Assembly (NCBI RefSeq): GCF_001552135.1
Contig: NZ_BCQP01000043.1
Coordinates: forward strand, 58,869-122,868
Direction of reading: 5' to 3'
DNA: 64,000 nt
Origin: Actinomadura chibensis NBRC 106107
Lineage (GTDB): Bacteria > Actinomycetota > Actinomycetes > Streptosporangiales > Streptosporangiaceae
Every line of letters begins with the position of its first letter. Position 1 is the stretch's first letter. Both the position numbers and the translations under genes were made by a program. Shown piece after piece: positions 1 to 8,630 of the stretch. The notes beneath the pieces were generated by a model, which saw nothing but the letters and a program-made list of their open reading frames with translations, was not told where the DNA came from and did no database searches.

Positions 1-1
1 G

Positions 2-352
2 ATGGGACGTGGCCGGGGTGCTGGTGGCGTGTGCCGCCGGTGTGGGCATGGAGATCCGGTTTCGGGCCGGGCGGTGGGCGGCAGATGCCCCCCGGCTGGC
101 GATGGGGCGAGCCACGGAATCTGGTACCTGCGGCTGGAACTGAGCAGCGCTCCGGGCGGGATCCGTCGGCGAGTCCGGCGGGGCGGCTTCCTCACCCGGA
201 AGGCGGCTGAGGGGCAGTTGCGGCGGCTGCGTGGGCCGACGGGCAGTCCCTTGACGGTGGCGGAGTGGCTGGGGCGGTGGTTGGCGAACCATCTGGGGGC
301 GGCGTCGGCGGTGGCCGGTTACGCCGAACATGTGGAGCGTTATCTAAGCTCG
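2..352 (+). pseudogene. truncated tyrosine integrase (N-terminal part)
   Basis: This frame reads the N-terminal part of a phage-type integrase and resembles the intact integrase at 11514-12917. Shared features are a CxxC-like segment (CRRCG), the WYLRLEL strand, an RRGGF-TRKAAE stretch and the start of the core-binding domain (LTVAEWLGRWLANHLGAAS). The similarity stops near base 350, just after the motif ERYLSS. From there the same bases read as a transposase fragment on the other strand. The whole catalytic domain is missing, so it cannot recombine DNA. The 5' end lies at the window edge and may extend outside it. Likely a relic of a second integrative element. Confidence 0.7.
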
Positions 353-690
353 GCCGGGCGCTCCCGGATCGAGACCGCATCGCGGATCCGGCCGCGCTGC
401 AGGCCGGCGGCGCTGGCCTTCTTGGAACGCCGCATCGTACGTCGTCGCCGCAGGTGAGCGGTCAACTCCTTGGCCAGCACGCCACGGGCCTGGATGAACA
501 GGCTGCGGTAATTGGTCTCGTGCGACACCCGCATCTCCTTTCGCTCGGGATAGGCGGCCTTCAACCAGCCGGAGATCTGCTCGGGCGACCAGCCCTCGAC
601 AAGCCTGGCGGCAACCACCTCACGCAACTCGCCGTCGCGCTGAAGCAGGCACCGCTTGGGGCGGCGGGTGTTGTCCCAGGCACGAGCACG
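352..690 (-). pseudogene. IS30-family transposase fragment
   Basis: On the minus strand the frame reads a central slice of an IS30-type transposase: RARAWDN, LREVVAARLVEGWSPEQISG, SHETNYRSLFIQARGVL, then ELTAHLRRRRTMRRSK and DAVSIRERPAE. The normal continuation into the DDE domain (WEGDL and beyond) is lost at base 352. The N-terminal HTH part is lost at 690, where an IS3-type fragment begins on the other strand. The family normally has about 350-400 residues and only about 110 remain, so this is dead. It sits directly against the truncated integrase and seems to have broken it. Confidence 0.7.
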
Positions 691-691
691 C

Positions 692-835
692 GTCGAACTC
701 GCCAGTGCGATCTCCGAGTACATCGAAGGCTTCTACAACCGCCACCGACGCCACTCCGCCCTGGATTACGTGAGCCCGTTACAGTTCGAAACCACCCACC
801 CGTCGAGCCCGATCTCCTCACCCGCGAGTCCGTGA
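692..835 (+). pseudogene. IS3-family transposase C-terminal fragment
   Basis: A frame opening at base 692 reads ELASAISEYIEGFYNRHRRH, then SALDYVSPLQFE, and stops at TGA 833-835. This is the usual end of the rve integrase-core domain of IS3-group transposases (YIEGFYNRHRRHSAL). Only about 47 residues remain and there is no start codon. It abuts the IS30 fragment, giving a nested insertion-sequence scar. Confidence 0.65.
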
Positions 836-1103
836 AACCGGGGCAACACCAACGTGGCCGTGGAACAGTTGGAAGCTCACACCACCACCGGAACCCCGCA
901 GATGCCTCGCCACCCTCGGACTCGCAATCGGACATCAAGACCCAAACGCGAGAACGTCGGAGTCCTGCACCAGGGCGGAAAACCCTCAACCAGGACGAAC
1001 ATGCCGCTTGACTTGCACGGACGAAATTCTCGGCACTGTAGGGCGGGGTTCTCCGCCGGACTGGGGATGAAGACTTCCGCGGATGGCCTTCGAGGCCCGG
1101 CGC
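836..1103. other. gap with no recognisable gene
   Basis: The 268 bases between the IS3 fragment and the end of jetD hold no frame with convincing coding character. The first part is probably the outer end of the IS3 element. No clear hairpin terminator was found. Confidence 0.4.
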
Positions 1104-2357
1104 TCAGGGGCGGGCTCGGAGGGTGGTGCGCCCCGAGGTGTCGTCGTGGAGGTCGGGGCTCAGGATGCGGCGGGTCACGGCGTCATGCTCTTGGAACACG
1201 GCGTGGTGGGTGAGGCCGAGGTCGGACCGGAGGGAGGCGGCGAAGCGGTCGCGGAGGGGGACTGAGGAAGGGGAGGGGCCCGCTTCGGTGACGGTCTCGG
1301 CATCCATGGCCAGCAGTTCTGCCCCGTACTGGTCGGCTACCGTGGCGGCGATCTGGAAGCCCTCATGGTCGAGGTCTCCGGCGTAGCGGAGCCGGACGCC
1401 TTGGTCGCGGGCCAATTGCAGGAACACGTGGTCGACGGCGCGCAGGTGGCCGCTGGTGCAGGCCAGCGGGACGTCGGAGCCGCAGGCCATGGCCGCCTCC
1501 AGCACGGACGGGTTCTCGACGACCGTCACGGTCTGCGGGGCCAGGGTGGGGGGATCGCGGGTCAGGTCCAGCAGGGTCAGGGCGACCGGGACGTCGGACT
1601 CGCGGAGTCGGCGGTCGATGACACCGTCCGCGGTGGTACGGATGCGGTGCAACAGGATGGTTGACGTGAGCCGGTCGGCGAAGATCCCCGCTTCGGCCAG
1701 CAGCGCACGGGTGTGGTGGGGAAGGGTGGGCTCGGGGTGGCCGGTGACCTCCATGACCGCGTAGACCAAGCAGCCGCCGTTGAATCCGCCCAGGTCGAAG
1801 TAGTGCGGGTCGCCCGCGCAGTCGTGGGCGAGTTTCGGCAGACTGACCGGAGGGGTATAGGGCACGCCTTCGGTGACCTGGGCCAAGGCAGTGATGAGGC
1901 GGCGGGCCTTGGGGACGTCGGCGCCGATGCCGCTGGCTTTCAAGCGGCGGACCAGCCGGGGGAGGCGGGGGAACGCCGCGTCGGCGTGCTCCCAGAGTTC
2001 GCGGCGCTGCCCGGCTGCCTCCCGCCGGTCGGCGGCCAGATTCACCACGGGCCTGCCCGTGACCTGCTCGGCCAGGAGAGCAACCTCGTTCGCGGACGCC
2101 TCGGTGACCTGGAGGAGTTCGCGCAGCGGCACGTCGGTCGTGGTGCCCTCGACGGTGACGGCGGAGCGGCCGCGGCGGCGCCGGGTGGAGGTGTCCAGGT
2201 ATGTACGTAGCTCGGCCAGGGCTCCCAGCGGAAGGTCCGTCACTTTCAGGGTGACGATCTGGTCGGCGGACCGCCCCGCGCAGAGCCGGTCGTGCAGGGC
2301 CTTCCAGAAGGGGACGAAGTCCGGGTCCCGGGCGAACCCGGCGAGGATCCCGCTCAT
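1104..2357 (-). CDS. jetD: Wadjet nuclease subunit JetD (DUF2399)
   Basis: This 417-residue protein is the last gene of the four-gene Wadjet operon. In this system JetD is the Toprim-like nuclease that cuts plasmid DNA held by the SMC complex. Its C-terminal half has a Toprim layout: an acidic residue in VTVVENPSVLEAAM, then YAGDLDHEGFQIA at about residue 325, which gives the DxD metal site of the DUF2399 family. The start is ATG 2357, because it overlaps the jetC stop as ATGA; an upstream in-frame ATG at 2405 would lie inside jetC. The length fits the TIGR02679 family. Translational coupling to jetC supports co-expression. Function is inferred from family and operon. Confidence 0.88.
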   Translation of the reverse strand: MSGILAGFARDPDFVPFWKALHDRLCAGRSADQIVTLKVTDLPLGALAELRTYLDTSTRRRRGRSAVTVEGTTTDVPLRELLQVTEASANEVALLAEQVTGRPVVNLAADRREAAGQRRELWEHADAAFPRLPRLVRRLKASGIGADVPKARRLITALAQVTEGVPYTPPVSLPKLAHDCAGDPHYFDLGGFNGGCLVYAVMEVTGHPEPTLPHHTRALLAEAGIFADRLTSTILLHRIRTTADGVIDRRLRESDVPVALTLLDLTRDPPTLAPQTVTVVENPSVLEAAMACGSDVPLACTSGHLRAVDHVFLQLARDQGVRLRYAGDLDHEGFQIAATVADQYGAELLAMDAETVTEAGPSPSSVPLRDRFAASLRSDLGLTHHAVFQEHDAVTRRILSPDLHDDTSGRTTLRARP

Positions 2358-5300
2358 GCCATTCCGTCCAGAGTGACCGGCCGGGGTTCGCCGTGGCCCT
2401 CCCACAGCCAGGGGATGGTGATGCGGTTGCGGCCGGAGGCGACGACCTGGTGGACCATGGCCCGGCCCGACTCCCGTTTGATCATGGGGGTGATGGACGG
2501 CATGGTGGCCAGCACGTCGAAGTCCCAGGAGCGCAGCAGCGCCAGCACCTGGCGCAGGTTGGGCTCGTCGAAGGCGGCGTCGATCTCGTCGATCGACAGC
2601 AGGCGCGGCCCGCGGTAGTCGCCCGAGTACATGGACCAGGCGGCGGCCAGCAGCGGCAGCATCGTGGCGAGCCTGCGCTCACCGGTGGACAGCGTCTCCA
2701 GCGGGTTGGAGCGCGTGCCGACCTTGCGGAATGCCTCGTTCGACGATCCGTCGCCGAAGGAGGAGTGGGTCACGAAGATGTCCCACTCGTGCCAGGAGCG
2801 GTAGTCGAAGGTGTGGGCGACCCGGTCGGGCCAGGGCTCGTCGGCCTTCGCGTCCATCCGCTGGCGCAGGACGGTGTACATCTCCTCGAAGGATCGGTCG
2901 GTCGGGGCCTCCTCGATGAGTTTGATCATGCGGACCGCGTCCTCGTCCTCTTTGCGCACGTCCCAGTCGACCTGGATGCCGACGTTCGCCACGCCCGTGC
3001 GGACGCCGTCCAGCGTCTCGCGGATCTGCCGGACAAGCTCGCGGGCCGCCTCCCGGCGGATCTGGATGTCCTTGCGGAGCCGGGTGAACATGCCGGTGCG
3101 CATCGCCTGCTTGAAGTCGTCGCGCAGATCCTCTTCGAGCAGGGCGATGCTCGCCTCCAGAGACGCTAGGGCATCGCTTAGGTCCTCGCCGCGCACGGTG
3201 TCGGGCTCGGCGACGACGGCGCGGCGCCACTCGGTCCCCTCGATCGAGACGAGCATTACCTGGCGGTTGAAGCGGGCCAGTTCGCCACTGGTGTCGCGGG
3301 CGCTGTTCTCGACCGTTTTCAGTGCCCGGTCACGGAACCGGACGAGCTGGGCGTGCCGGTCCGCGTGCGCGTGGCGGTCCGCCAGCAGCAGTCGCGACCA
3401 CTCCAGGGCGGCGGTCAAGTGGGCCGGCCGGCCGGACGGGTCGGCGGTGATGCCGTCCGGCAGCGTGGCCAGACCCTCGTCGATCAGGCGGCCGAGGGTG
3501 CGAACGCAGCGGTCGCGTTGCTGCTCAGCGGCCCGGCGTTGCGGAGCGACGTTCTCCAGGGTGACCTCTGCCCTGGTCTGCTCCTTGTCGGCTTCCTCCT
3601 TCTCGGTGCGGAGTGTCTCGATCTCCGACTTGACCCGGCTGAGCTGTTCGGAGAGCCGGTTCTTGGTGGTGAGAAGGTCGTCGTATTCGGCGCCGTAGAG
3701 CCTGCGCATCGTCTCGACCGCGGCCATGGCCTTCCTCGCTTTGGCGCGTGCCTGACCGGCCCGGTCGGACATCCTGGCGGCAGTGACCCGGGCCGTGGCG
3801 GCGGTCTGGTGATCGCGGCGGGCGGCCCGCATCAGTTCGGTGCAGCGGAGAGCCGCCATGCGGCCGTCCCGGACCAGCAGTTCGAGCGTGCCGACCGCTC
3901 CGGCGTGGTTGTCCAGGGCGTCATGGGACGTGGGAAGCAGGGAACCGTCCGGGAGGGCGGCCGCCTTGTTGAGGGCGCCCAGTGCGGACCGGACCGTCCT
4001 GGTGGCCTCGTCATGCTTCTCGGCGGCGTCGATGGCGGCGGTCTCGGCGCGGATGAGCGCCTCCTGAGCGCGATCTTCGGCGCTGTGCGCGGTGCGGACG
4101 GCGTTCACCGCGGAGTGGGGGAACCCGTTCTGTTCTCCGTCAGCCTCCTCCTGGGCGCGGGTGGCTTCCAGGCGGGCGGTCTCGCATTCTTGGGCGGATC
4201 GCCGCAGTTCCGCGGCGTTCTCCTCCGCCTTGGCCGCGGCGGAGCCGGCGGATCGTGCTGTCCGCTCGGCGTGCTCCAGGCTCTGCCGGGCTCGATCGAG
4301 CCGGGCGGAACGTGCGTCGGAGCGTTGCCGGAGGGTCGTCATGACCTGCTGGAGCGCGAGGTCCGCCTGAGCGGTGCGCTGCGCCGCCTGCCGCTCGGCG
4401 ATGGAATGCTCGCGAGTCCGGCTGGCGAGGTCGTGGCGGGCCGAGGAGAGCGCCTCGTCGGTGGGCAGGGCATCCCGTTCGGTGGCCGCGGCGAGGACGT
4501 GGCTTTCGCGTCGGCTGAGTTCCTGGTCGGCCTGTCGCAGTTCCCGCTCGTGTTCGGCGAGGCGCTGCTCCAGTTCGGCGAGGCGCTGTCGCCGGGCGCG
4601 TTCCCGGGCAGTACGGCCGATGTAGGCCGCCTGGTAGCCCTCGGGACAGGCGGCGGTGAGCACCCCGTTGCGCAGGGCGCCGGGCGCGGGGGAGTCGACC
4701 GGGATCGAGCGCAGCAGCCGGTGGATCGCCTCGGCGGAGCCGCCCTCCTGCGCGTCGGGCTGGAGGAAGTCGGCCAGTGTCCGGTGCGGGGCGGACACGG
4801 TGGGGGTGAGGACGAGATCACCGGCAACCGGGCGACCGTCCGGCCTGATCAGCGCGTCGAGGAGGCCCGACGCCAGCAGGGCTCCTTCGAGCCGGTCGGC
4901 CTCCTCGGCGGAAAGGTGGCCGGCGAAGTCGACGACGGCCCACAGGGGGACGCCGTCGTCGCCCGAGCGCGACCGCCATTGCGGTGCGGGCGGTACGGGG
5001 GCGGTCCGGCGCGCTCGCACCACGTCGGCGCGCAGTTCCTCGATGCCTGCTTCGACCGTTTTAATGACCTCGCGAGCCTCGGCGACCTGATGGTGCAGTT
5101 CCGCAGCGGCCGCCGCGTGGGCCTTGTGGGCGGCCAGGCGGACGGACGTGGGCTCGACCCCGCGCAGCGCCTCGTCGGAGAGCGGAGCCGACGGCTCGGG
5201 GAGCGAGATGGCGCCGGGATCGAGGTAGGCCAACGCCGTTCGCCAGCGGTGAGCGCCGGCCAGCCAGTCGCGGGCGGCCTGGAGCGCGGCGGCCGCGGCG

Positions 5301-7333
5301 TCGGAGCGGCGCCGCCAAGCGTCCCGTTCGGCCGCCCCCGCGTCGGTGATCTCGCGGTGGTGGTCGGCACGCCCCTGCTCGAGTTCGGTCTCATCGGCCT
5401 GTTCCGCGGCGGCGTTCTCGGCCTGGGCGTCCAGCAGGCCGCCTTCTTCCTCCCGTACCACGCCAAGTGCCCGGCGGTGGGCGGCGTGGGCGTCGGAGGC
5501 GAGCACTTCGGCGGCGTTCACGAGGGCCTCGGCGGTCGCCGCACGTTCCCGATGCCCGGTCAGGTCGATGCGCAGGCTGGCGGCCGCCACCTCCTCGGAC
5601 AGCCATCGCCGGATTCGGTCCGCGGGCAGGCGGTCGTTCTCCGCGGCCTGATCCGGTGCGCACAGGTCGGGTGGCGGTGGCCGTAGGTGGCGCAGCCGGC
5701 CGGACCAGGTGCCGAGCTCGTCGAGCAACACGGTCTCGGCTTCCTGCCGATCGCGGGTGGCGCCTTCCAGGGCTTCGCGCGTGACGGACTCCCCGGTCTC
5801 GGCCTCCTGCCTGCCCTGGGCGAGGGTCCGTTCCGCCGTCTGGGCCTCGCCGTGCAGGCGCAGCGCGGTCCGGACCCGGGCGACTTTGCCCGTGCGCGCT
5901 TCGGTCCAGGCGAGCGGTGTCGCGCACAGTTCGTCCAGATCGACCGCCGGCGGCTCGGTGTGCGGCTCGGCGGCACAGAGCCCGCGGTAGACCGAGATCA
6001 TGCGGTCGGTCGCGGACGCGGCACCGAGATGTTCACCGTCCTGCCGCAGCCGCTCGGCGAAATCGAGCAGATGACCCTGCGCCTGGTGTGCTCTGGAAGC
6101 CGATTCCGCGGAGCCGTCCATCGCCGTACCGGCATCAGTGGCGGCCTGCTCGGCCTGAGCCTCGGCGTCGGCGGCGGTGTCGTCCAGCTCGGCGGCGCGT
6201 TCCTCGTGAAGGGGCAGCTCGGCCCCCGCGTGGTCCCTGAGCATCCCCTCGGCGGCGGACAGCTCGCCTTCCAGCCGGGAGATGCCCTCGTACTTCCGCG
6301 AGAGCCGCCGCTGGATGCCCTGAGCCGTCGCCTGGGCCCTCTCCAGATCACGGGACGCCTGGCGCGCCTGGCGGGTCTGTTCGTCGTAGGCGTTGTTGGC
6401 CGCGGCCAGTTCGGCGGCCTGGAGCTGGGCAACCGCGTTGCGGTAGCTGCGGTAGTGCTTGTCCGTCTGGGCCAGCAGCCGCGCCTCCTTGCGGGACTGG
6501 TCGAGCTGCTTCTCCAGCTCGGAGATCCGCGCCATCGCATCGGCGACGACCTTGAGCCGATCGGGTTCGAGCGCTGGCAGCGCGTCGGTGAGGACTTGGC
6601 GCATTTCCTTGGGCGAGATCGCCTCAGCCGTCCGAACGCTGCGCAGGCTGCGAAGCACACCGACGAGGGCCTCGAACTGGATCTCGTTCAACGGGGCGAA
6701 CAGATGGTTCCGGACGGCGTCGCGGAACTCGTGCTCGTCCCCGAGGCTCAGCGGCACGTCGGCGAGTGCCGAGCGGGGGACGGCCGAGGACAGGAACAGC
6801 CGGCCGCCGAGTGCGGCGAGCTGCCCGCCGAGATCGTCGATCTTCACCGTGGCGCGTTCGCGCCGCAGGGCCAGCTCGTGGCCCACGCGCGCTGGCACGA
6901 TGAAGAAGGCGCGCTGGAGTTTCCCGCCAGTCGAGCGCAACCACATCCCGGTGGTCATGTACCGGGTCTGCCCGGTGTGCTCGTCGCGGTAGCCGTACTC
7001 CAGCCACCACAGGCCGGTCCGGTCCTCCTGCTCGTTGCGGTCGGTGTGCCTGCTGGCCAGGGTCCCGCTGGCCTTTCCGGACACTGACAGCGCCTTCTGC
7101 GAGATCTCGGCGTCGAGCAGCACGGTGATCAGCATGGAGGCGGTGAGCGACTTGCCCGAGCCGTTGGGCCCGGCGAGGGCGAGCCAGCCACCGGCGAAGA
7201 AGAGGACCTCGTCCGACCAGGCCCACGAGTTGATCGCGCCGGCCCGGGTCGGCTGCCAGCGGCCCTCGGCACCTGGAACGCCCAGCACCGCCGTCTCGGT
7301 CACCGGGTGGAGCGGGTTTGCGTCAGGGGACAC
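2354..7333 (-). CDS. jetC: Wadjet SMC-like ATPase JetC
   Basis: A giant SMC/SbcC-type ATPase of 1,659 residues, the motor of the Wadjet complex, expected to extrude DNA loops and recognise small circular DNA. Visible parts are a Walker A motif GPNGSGKS at residues 55-62, very long Glu/Arg/Ala-rich coiled coils through the middle, an ABC signature LSTGE at about 1548, and a Walker B motif LLSIDEIDAAF at about 1578-1588. This matches the TIGR02680 family. The chosen start is GTG 7333, with GAGGAG six bases upstream and 11 bases after the jetB stop; a longer reading from 7432 would overlap jetB by 89 bases. The gene ends in an ATGA overlap with jetD. Confidence 0.92.
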   Translation of the reverse strand: MSPDANPLHPVTETAVLGVPGAEGRWQPTRAGAINSWAWSDEVLFFAGGWLALAGPNGSGKSLTASMLITVLLDAEISQKALSVSGKASGTLASRHTDRNEQEDRTGLWWLEYGYRDEHTGQTRYMTTGMWLRSTGGKLQRAFFIVPARVGHELALRRERATVKIDDLGGQLAALGGRLFLSSAVPRSALADVPLSLGDEHEFRDAVRNHLFAPLNEIQFEALVGVLRSLRSVRTAEAISPKEMRQVLTDALPALEPDRLKVVADAMARISELEKQLDQSRKEARLLAQTDKHYRSYRNAVAQLQAAELAAANNAYDEQTRQARQASRDLERAQATAQGIQRRLSRKYEGISRLEGELSAAEGMLRDHAGAELPLHEERAAELDDTAADAEAQAEQAATDAGTAMDGSAESASRAHQAQGHLLDFAERLRQDGEHLGAASATDRMISVYRGLCAAEPHTEPPAVDLDELCATPLAWTEARTGKVARVRTALRLHGEAQTAERTLAQGRQEAETGESVTREALEGATRDRQEAETVLLDELGTWSGRLRHLRPPPPDLCAPDQAAENDRLPADRIRRWLSEEVAAASLRIDLTGHRERAATAEALVNAAEVLASDAHAAHRRALGVVREEEGGLLDAQAENAAAEQADETELEQGRADHHREITDAGAAERDAWRRRSDAAAAALQAARDWLAGAHRWRTALAYLDPGAISLPEPSAPLSDEALRGVEPTSVRLAAHKAHAAAAAELHHQVAEAREVIKTVEAGIEELRADVVRARRTAPVPPAPQWRSRSGDDGVPLWAVVDFAGHLSAEEADRLEGALLASGLLDALIRPDGRPVAGDLVLTPTVSAPHRTLADFLQPDAQEGGSAEAIHRLLRSIPVDSPAPGALRNGVLTAACPEGYQAAYIGRTARERARRQRLAELEQRLAEHERELRQADQELSRRESHVLAAATERDALPTDEALSSARHDLASRTREHSIAERQAAQRTAQADLALQQVMTTLRQRSDARSARLDRARQSLEHAERTARSAGSAAAKAEENAAELRRSAQECETARLEATRAQEEADGEQNGFPHSAVNAVRTAHSAEDRAQEALIRAETAAIDAAEKHDEATRTVRSALGALNKAAALPDGSLLPTSHDALDNHAGAVGTLELLVRDGRMAALRCTELMRAARRDHQTAATARVTAARMSDRAGQARAKARKAMAAVETMRRLYGAEYDDLLTTKNRLSEQLSRVKSEIETLRTEKEEADKEQTRAEVTLENVAPQRRAAEQQRDRCVRTLGRLIDEGLATLPDGITADPSGRPAHLTAALEWSRLLLADRHAHADRHAQLVRFRDRALKTVENSARDTSGELARFNRQVMLVSIEGTEWRRAVVAEPDTVRGEDLSDALASLEASIALLEEDLRDDFKQAMRTGMFTRLRKDIQIRREAARELVRQIRETLDGVRTGVANVGIQVDWDVRKEDEDAVRMIKLIEEAPTDRSFEEMYTVLRQRMDAKADEPWPDRVAHTFDYRSWHEWDIFVTHSSFGDGSSNEAFRKVGTRSNPLETLSTGERRLATMLPLLAAAWSMYSGDYRGPRLLSIDEIDAAFDEPNLRQVLALLRSWDFDVLATMPSITPMIKRESGRAMVHQVVASGRNRITIPWLWEGHGEPRPVTLDGMA

Positions 7334-7343
7334 GGCTGACTCC

Positions 7344-8630
7344 TCAGTCCTCGTCGGTGAGAAGGGAAGGCTGAACCGCTGCTCCGGCGTCCCTGCGGGC
7401 GGCGGGAACCGGCGGGGAGTGGACCTTGACATGCCACAGGCGGGCGCCGGGTGTGGAAAGCCAGGTGCCGCCCCGGTGCGGATCGGGACGCAGCAGCCCG
7501 ACGTTGGTCAGCTCGGCGGCGGCGACACGGGCGAGCACCGGCAGCCTTCCGGCGTAGGCGGCGGCCCAGCGGGGCCGATCCCGGCGCGCCAGTTCCAGCA
7601 CCTCCACCGCCTCAGGAGTGGACAGCGGAGCCGCGGGGTCGGTGCGGCGAACGATCGCCGCCAGCAGAGCGAGGGCGGCCTGCCGTTCGGTGCGGCGTCC
7701 GTGGGGAAACTCGATGCCTGTTCCGGTTCCGTCGCGATCTGTCACTTCCCACCAGTCCCGGCGGACCGTGGCGATGTAGCCGAACGAGGTGATGAGGTCC
7801 AGCGCGCGCTCGCGCCCCGCGGGGGTGTGGAGGTAGGGGGAGCCCTCGGTGGGGTCGTCCACCGGATCGGTCGCGGGGTCGTCGGCGATCCGGCGCATCA
7901 GCCTCACCCGCCGTTCATCCAGCGACGGCACGTCGGACTCGGCCGAATCGCTCAGGGTCGCCCGCGACAGCGCCGCGGCGTGCTGCTCCGGCGGGAGTGA
8001 CGCGAGGCCGAGCAGCAGGGGGGACAGAGAGGAGAACTTGGTGGCCAGACGCTCCCGGGAGGCCGTGACCACCAGGTTGGCGTCCTCGTCGTCCACCACG
8101 CGGTCGAGGTCGTCGTCGACGGTGGCCGTACCTTCGGCGACCAGCAGTTTCAGCGCGTCCACGAGGCAGAGCCGATTGCTCCGCGCCTGCTGCTTGGACA
8201 CGTCCTCGGCGAGAACCACCGGAAACGGGGGGAGGGTCCCCTCGTCTTCCTCAGTGGCGCACGTCTGGGCGATGGCCTGGAGGAGCTCCTGGAGGCTCAT
8301 CCGCGACCTCCGCCACAGCTGCTCGCAAATCAGCGCACAGCAGATCAGGACCTTCTTGGACGCGAGGGGGCCGTCCCCGCGCGCACGCTGGAGCCGAGGC
8401 CCTCGATCGGACGGCACGTCCGCCCGGCGCTTGTGCAGTCGGATGAGGGAGGCGGTCTCCGACACCTCTAGCGTCCAGCCGAGCTCGTCGTGGAAGAAGG
8501 CGGTGAGCCGTTCGCGCCCTTTGAGCGCTGTGCGGTATTCCTCCGGGTGGGTCTCGGCCCGGAGCCGCCCTGTGGCGTTCAGGATGCGCGCGGCCGGGCT
8601 GAGGTCGGGGTCGAGGCGCCGCCCGGTCAT
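7344..8630 (-). CDS. jetB: Wadjet subunit JetB (DUF2398)
   Basis: A 428-residue protein matching the TIGR02678/DUF2398 type, the KITE-like partner in the DUF2397-DUF2398-SMC-DUF2399 form of Wadjet. The sequence is mostly charged and helical with no membrane segments, which fits a cytosolic DNA-binding or adaptor subunit. A WWEVTDRDG strand and repeated winged-helix-like stretches are visible. The start ATG overlaps the jetA stop as ATGA, so it is translationally coupled. Identity rests on the overall pattern and on its place between jetA and jetC rather than on a catalytic motif. Confidence 0.87.
   Translation of the reverse strand: MTGRRLDPDLSPAARILNATGRLRAETHPEEYRTALKGRERLTAFFHDELGWTLEVSETASLIRLHKRRADVPSDRGPRLQRARGDGPLASKKVLICCALICEQLWRRSRMSLQELLQAIAQTCATEEDEGTLPPFPVVLAEDVSKQQARSNRLCLVDALKLLVAEGTATVDDDLDRVVDDEDANLVVTASRERLATKFSSLSPLLLGLASLPPEQHAAALSRATLSDSAESDVPSLDERRVRLMRRIADDPATDPVDDPTEGSPYLHTPAGRERALDLITSFGYIATVRRDWWEVTDRDGTGTGIEFPHGRRTERQAALALLAAIVRRTDPAAPLSTPEAVEVLELARRDRPRWAAAYAGRLPVLARVAAAELTNVGLLRPDPHRGGTWLSTPGARLWHVKVHSPPVPAARRDAGAAVQPSLLTDED

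Noticed and set aside
3353..5686. 777-codon plus-strand frame opposite jetC
   Set aside because: Antisense shadow of a high-GC gene; the minus-strand SMC motifs are clear, and the shadow has Gly/Arg-rich low-complexity composition.
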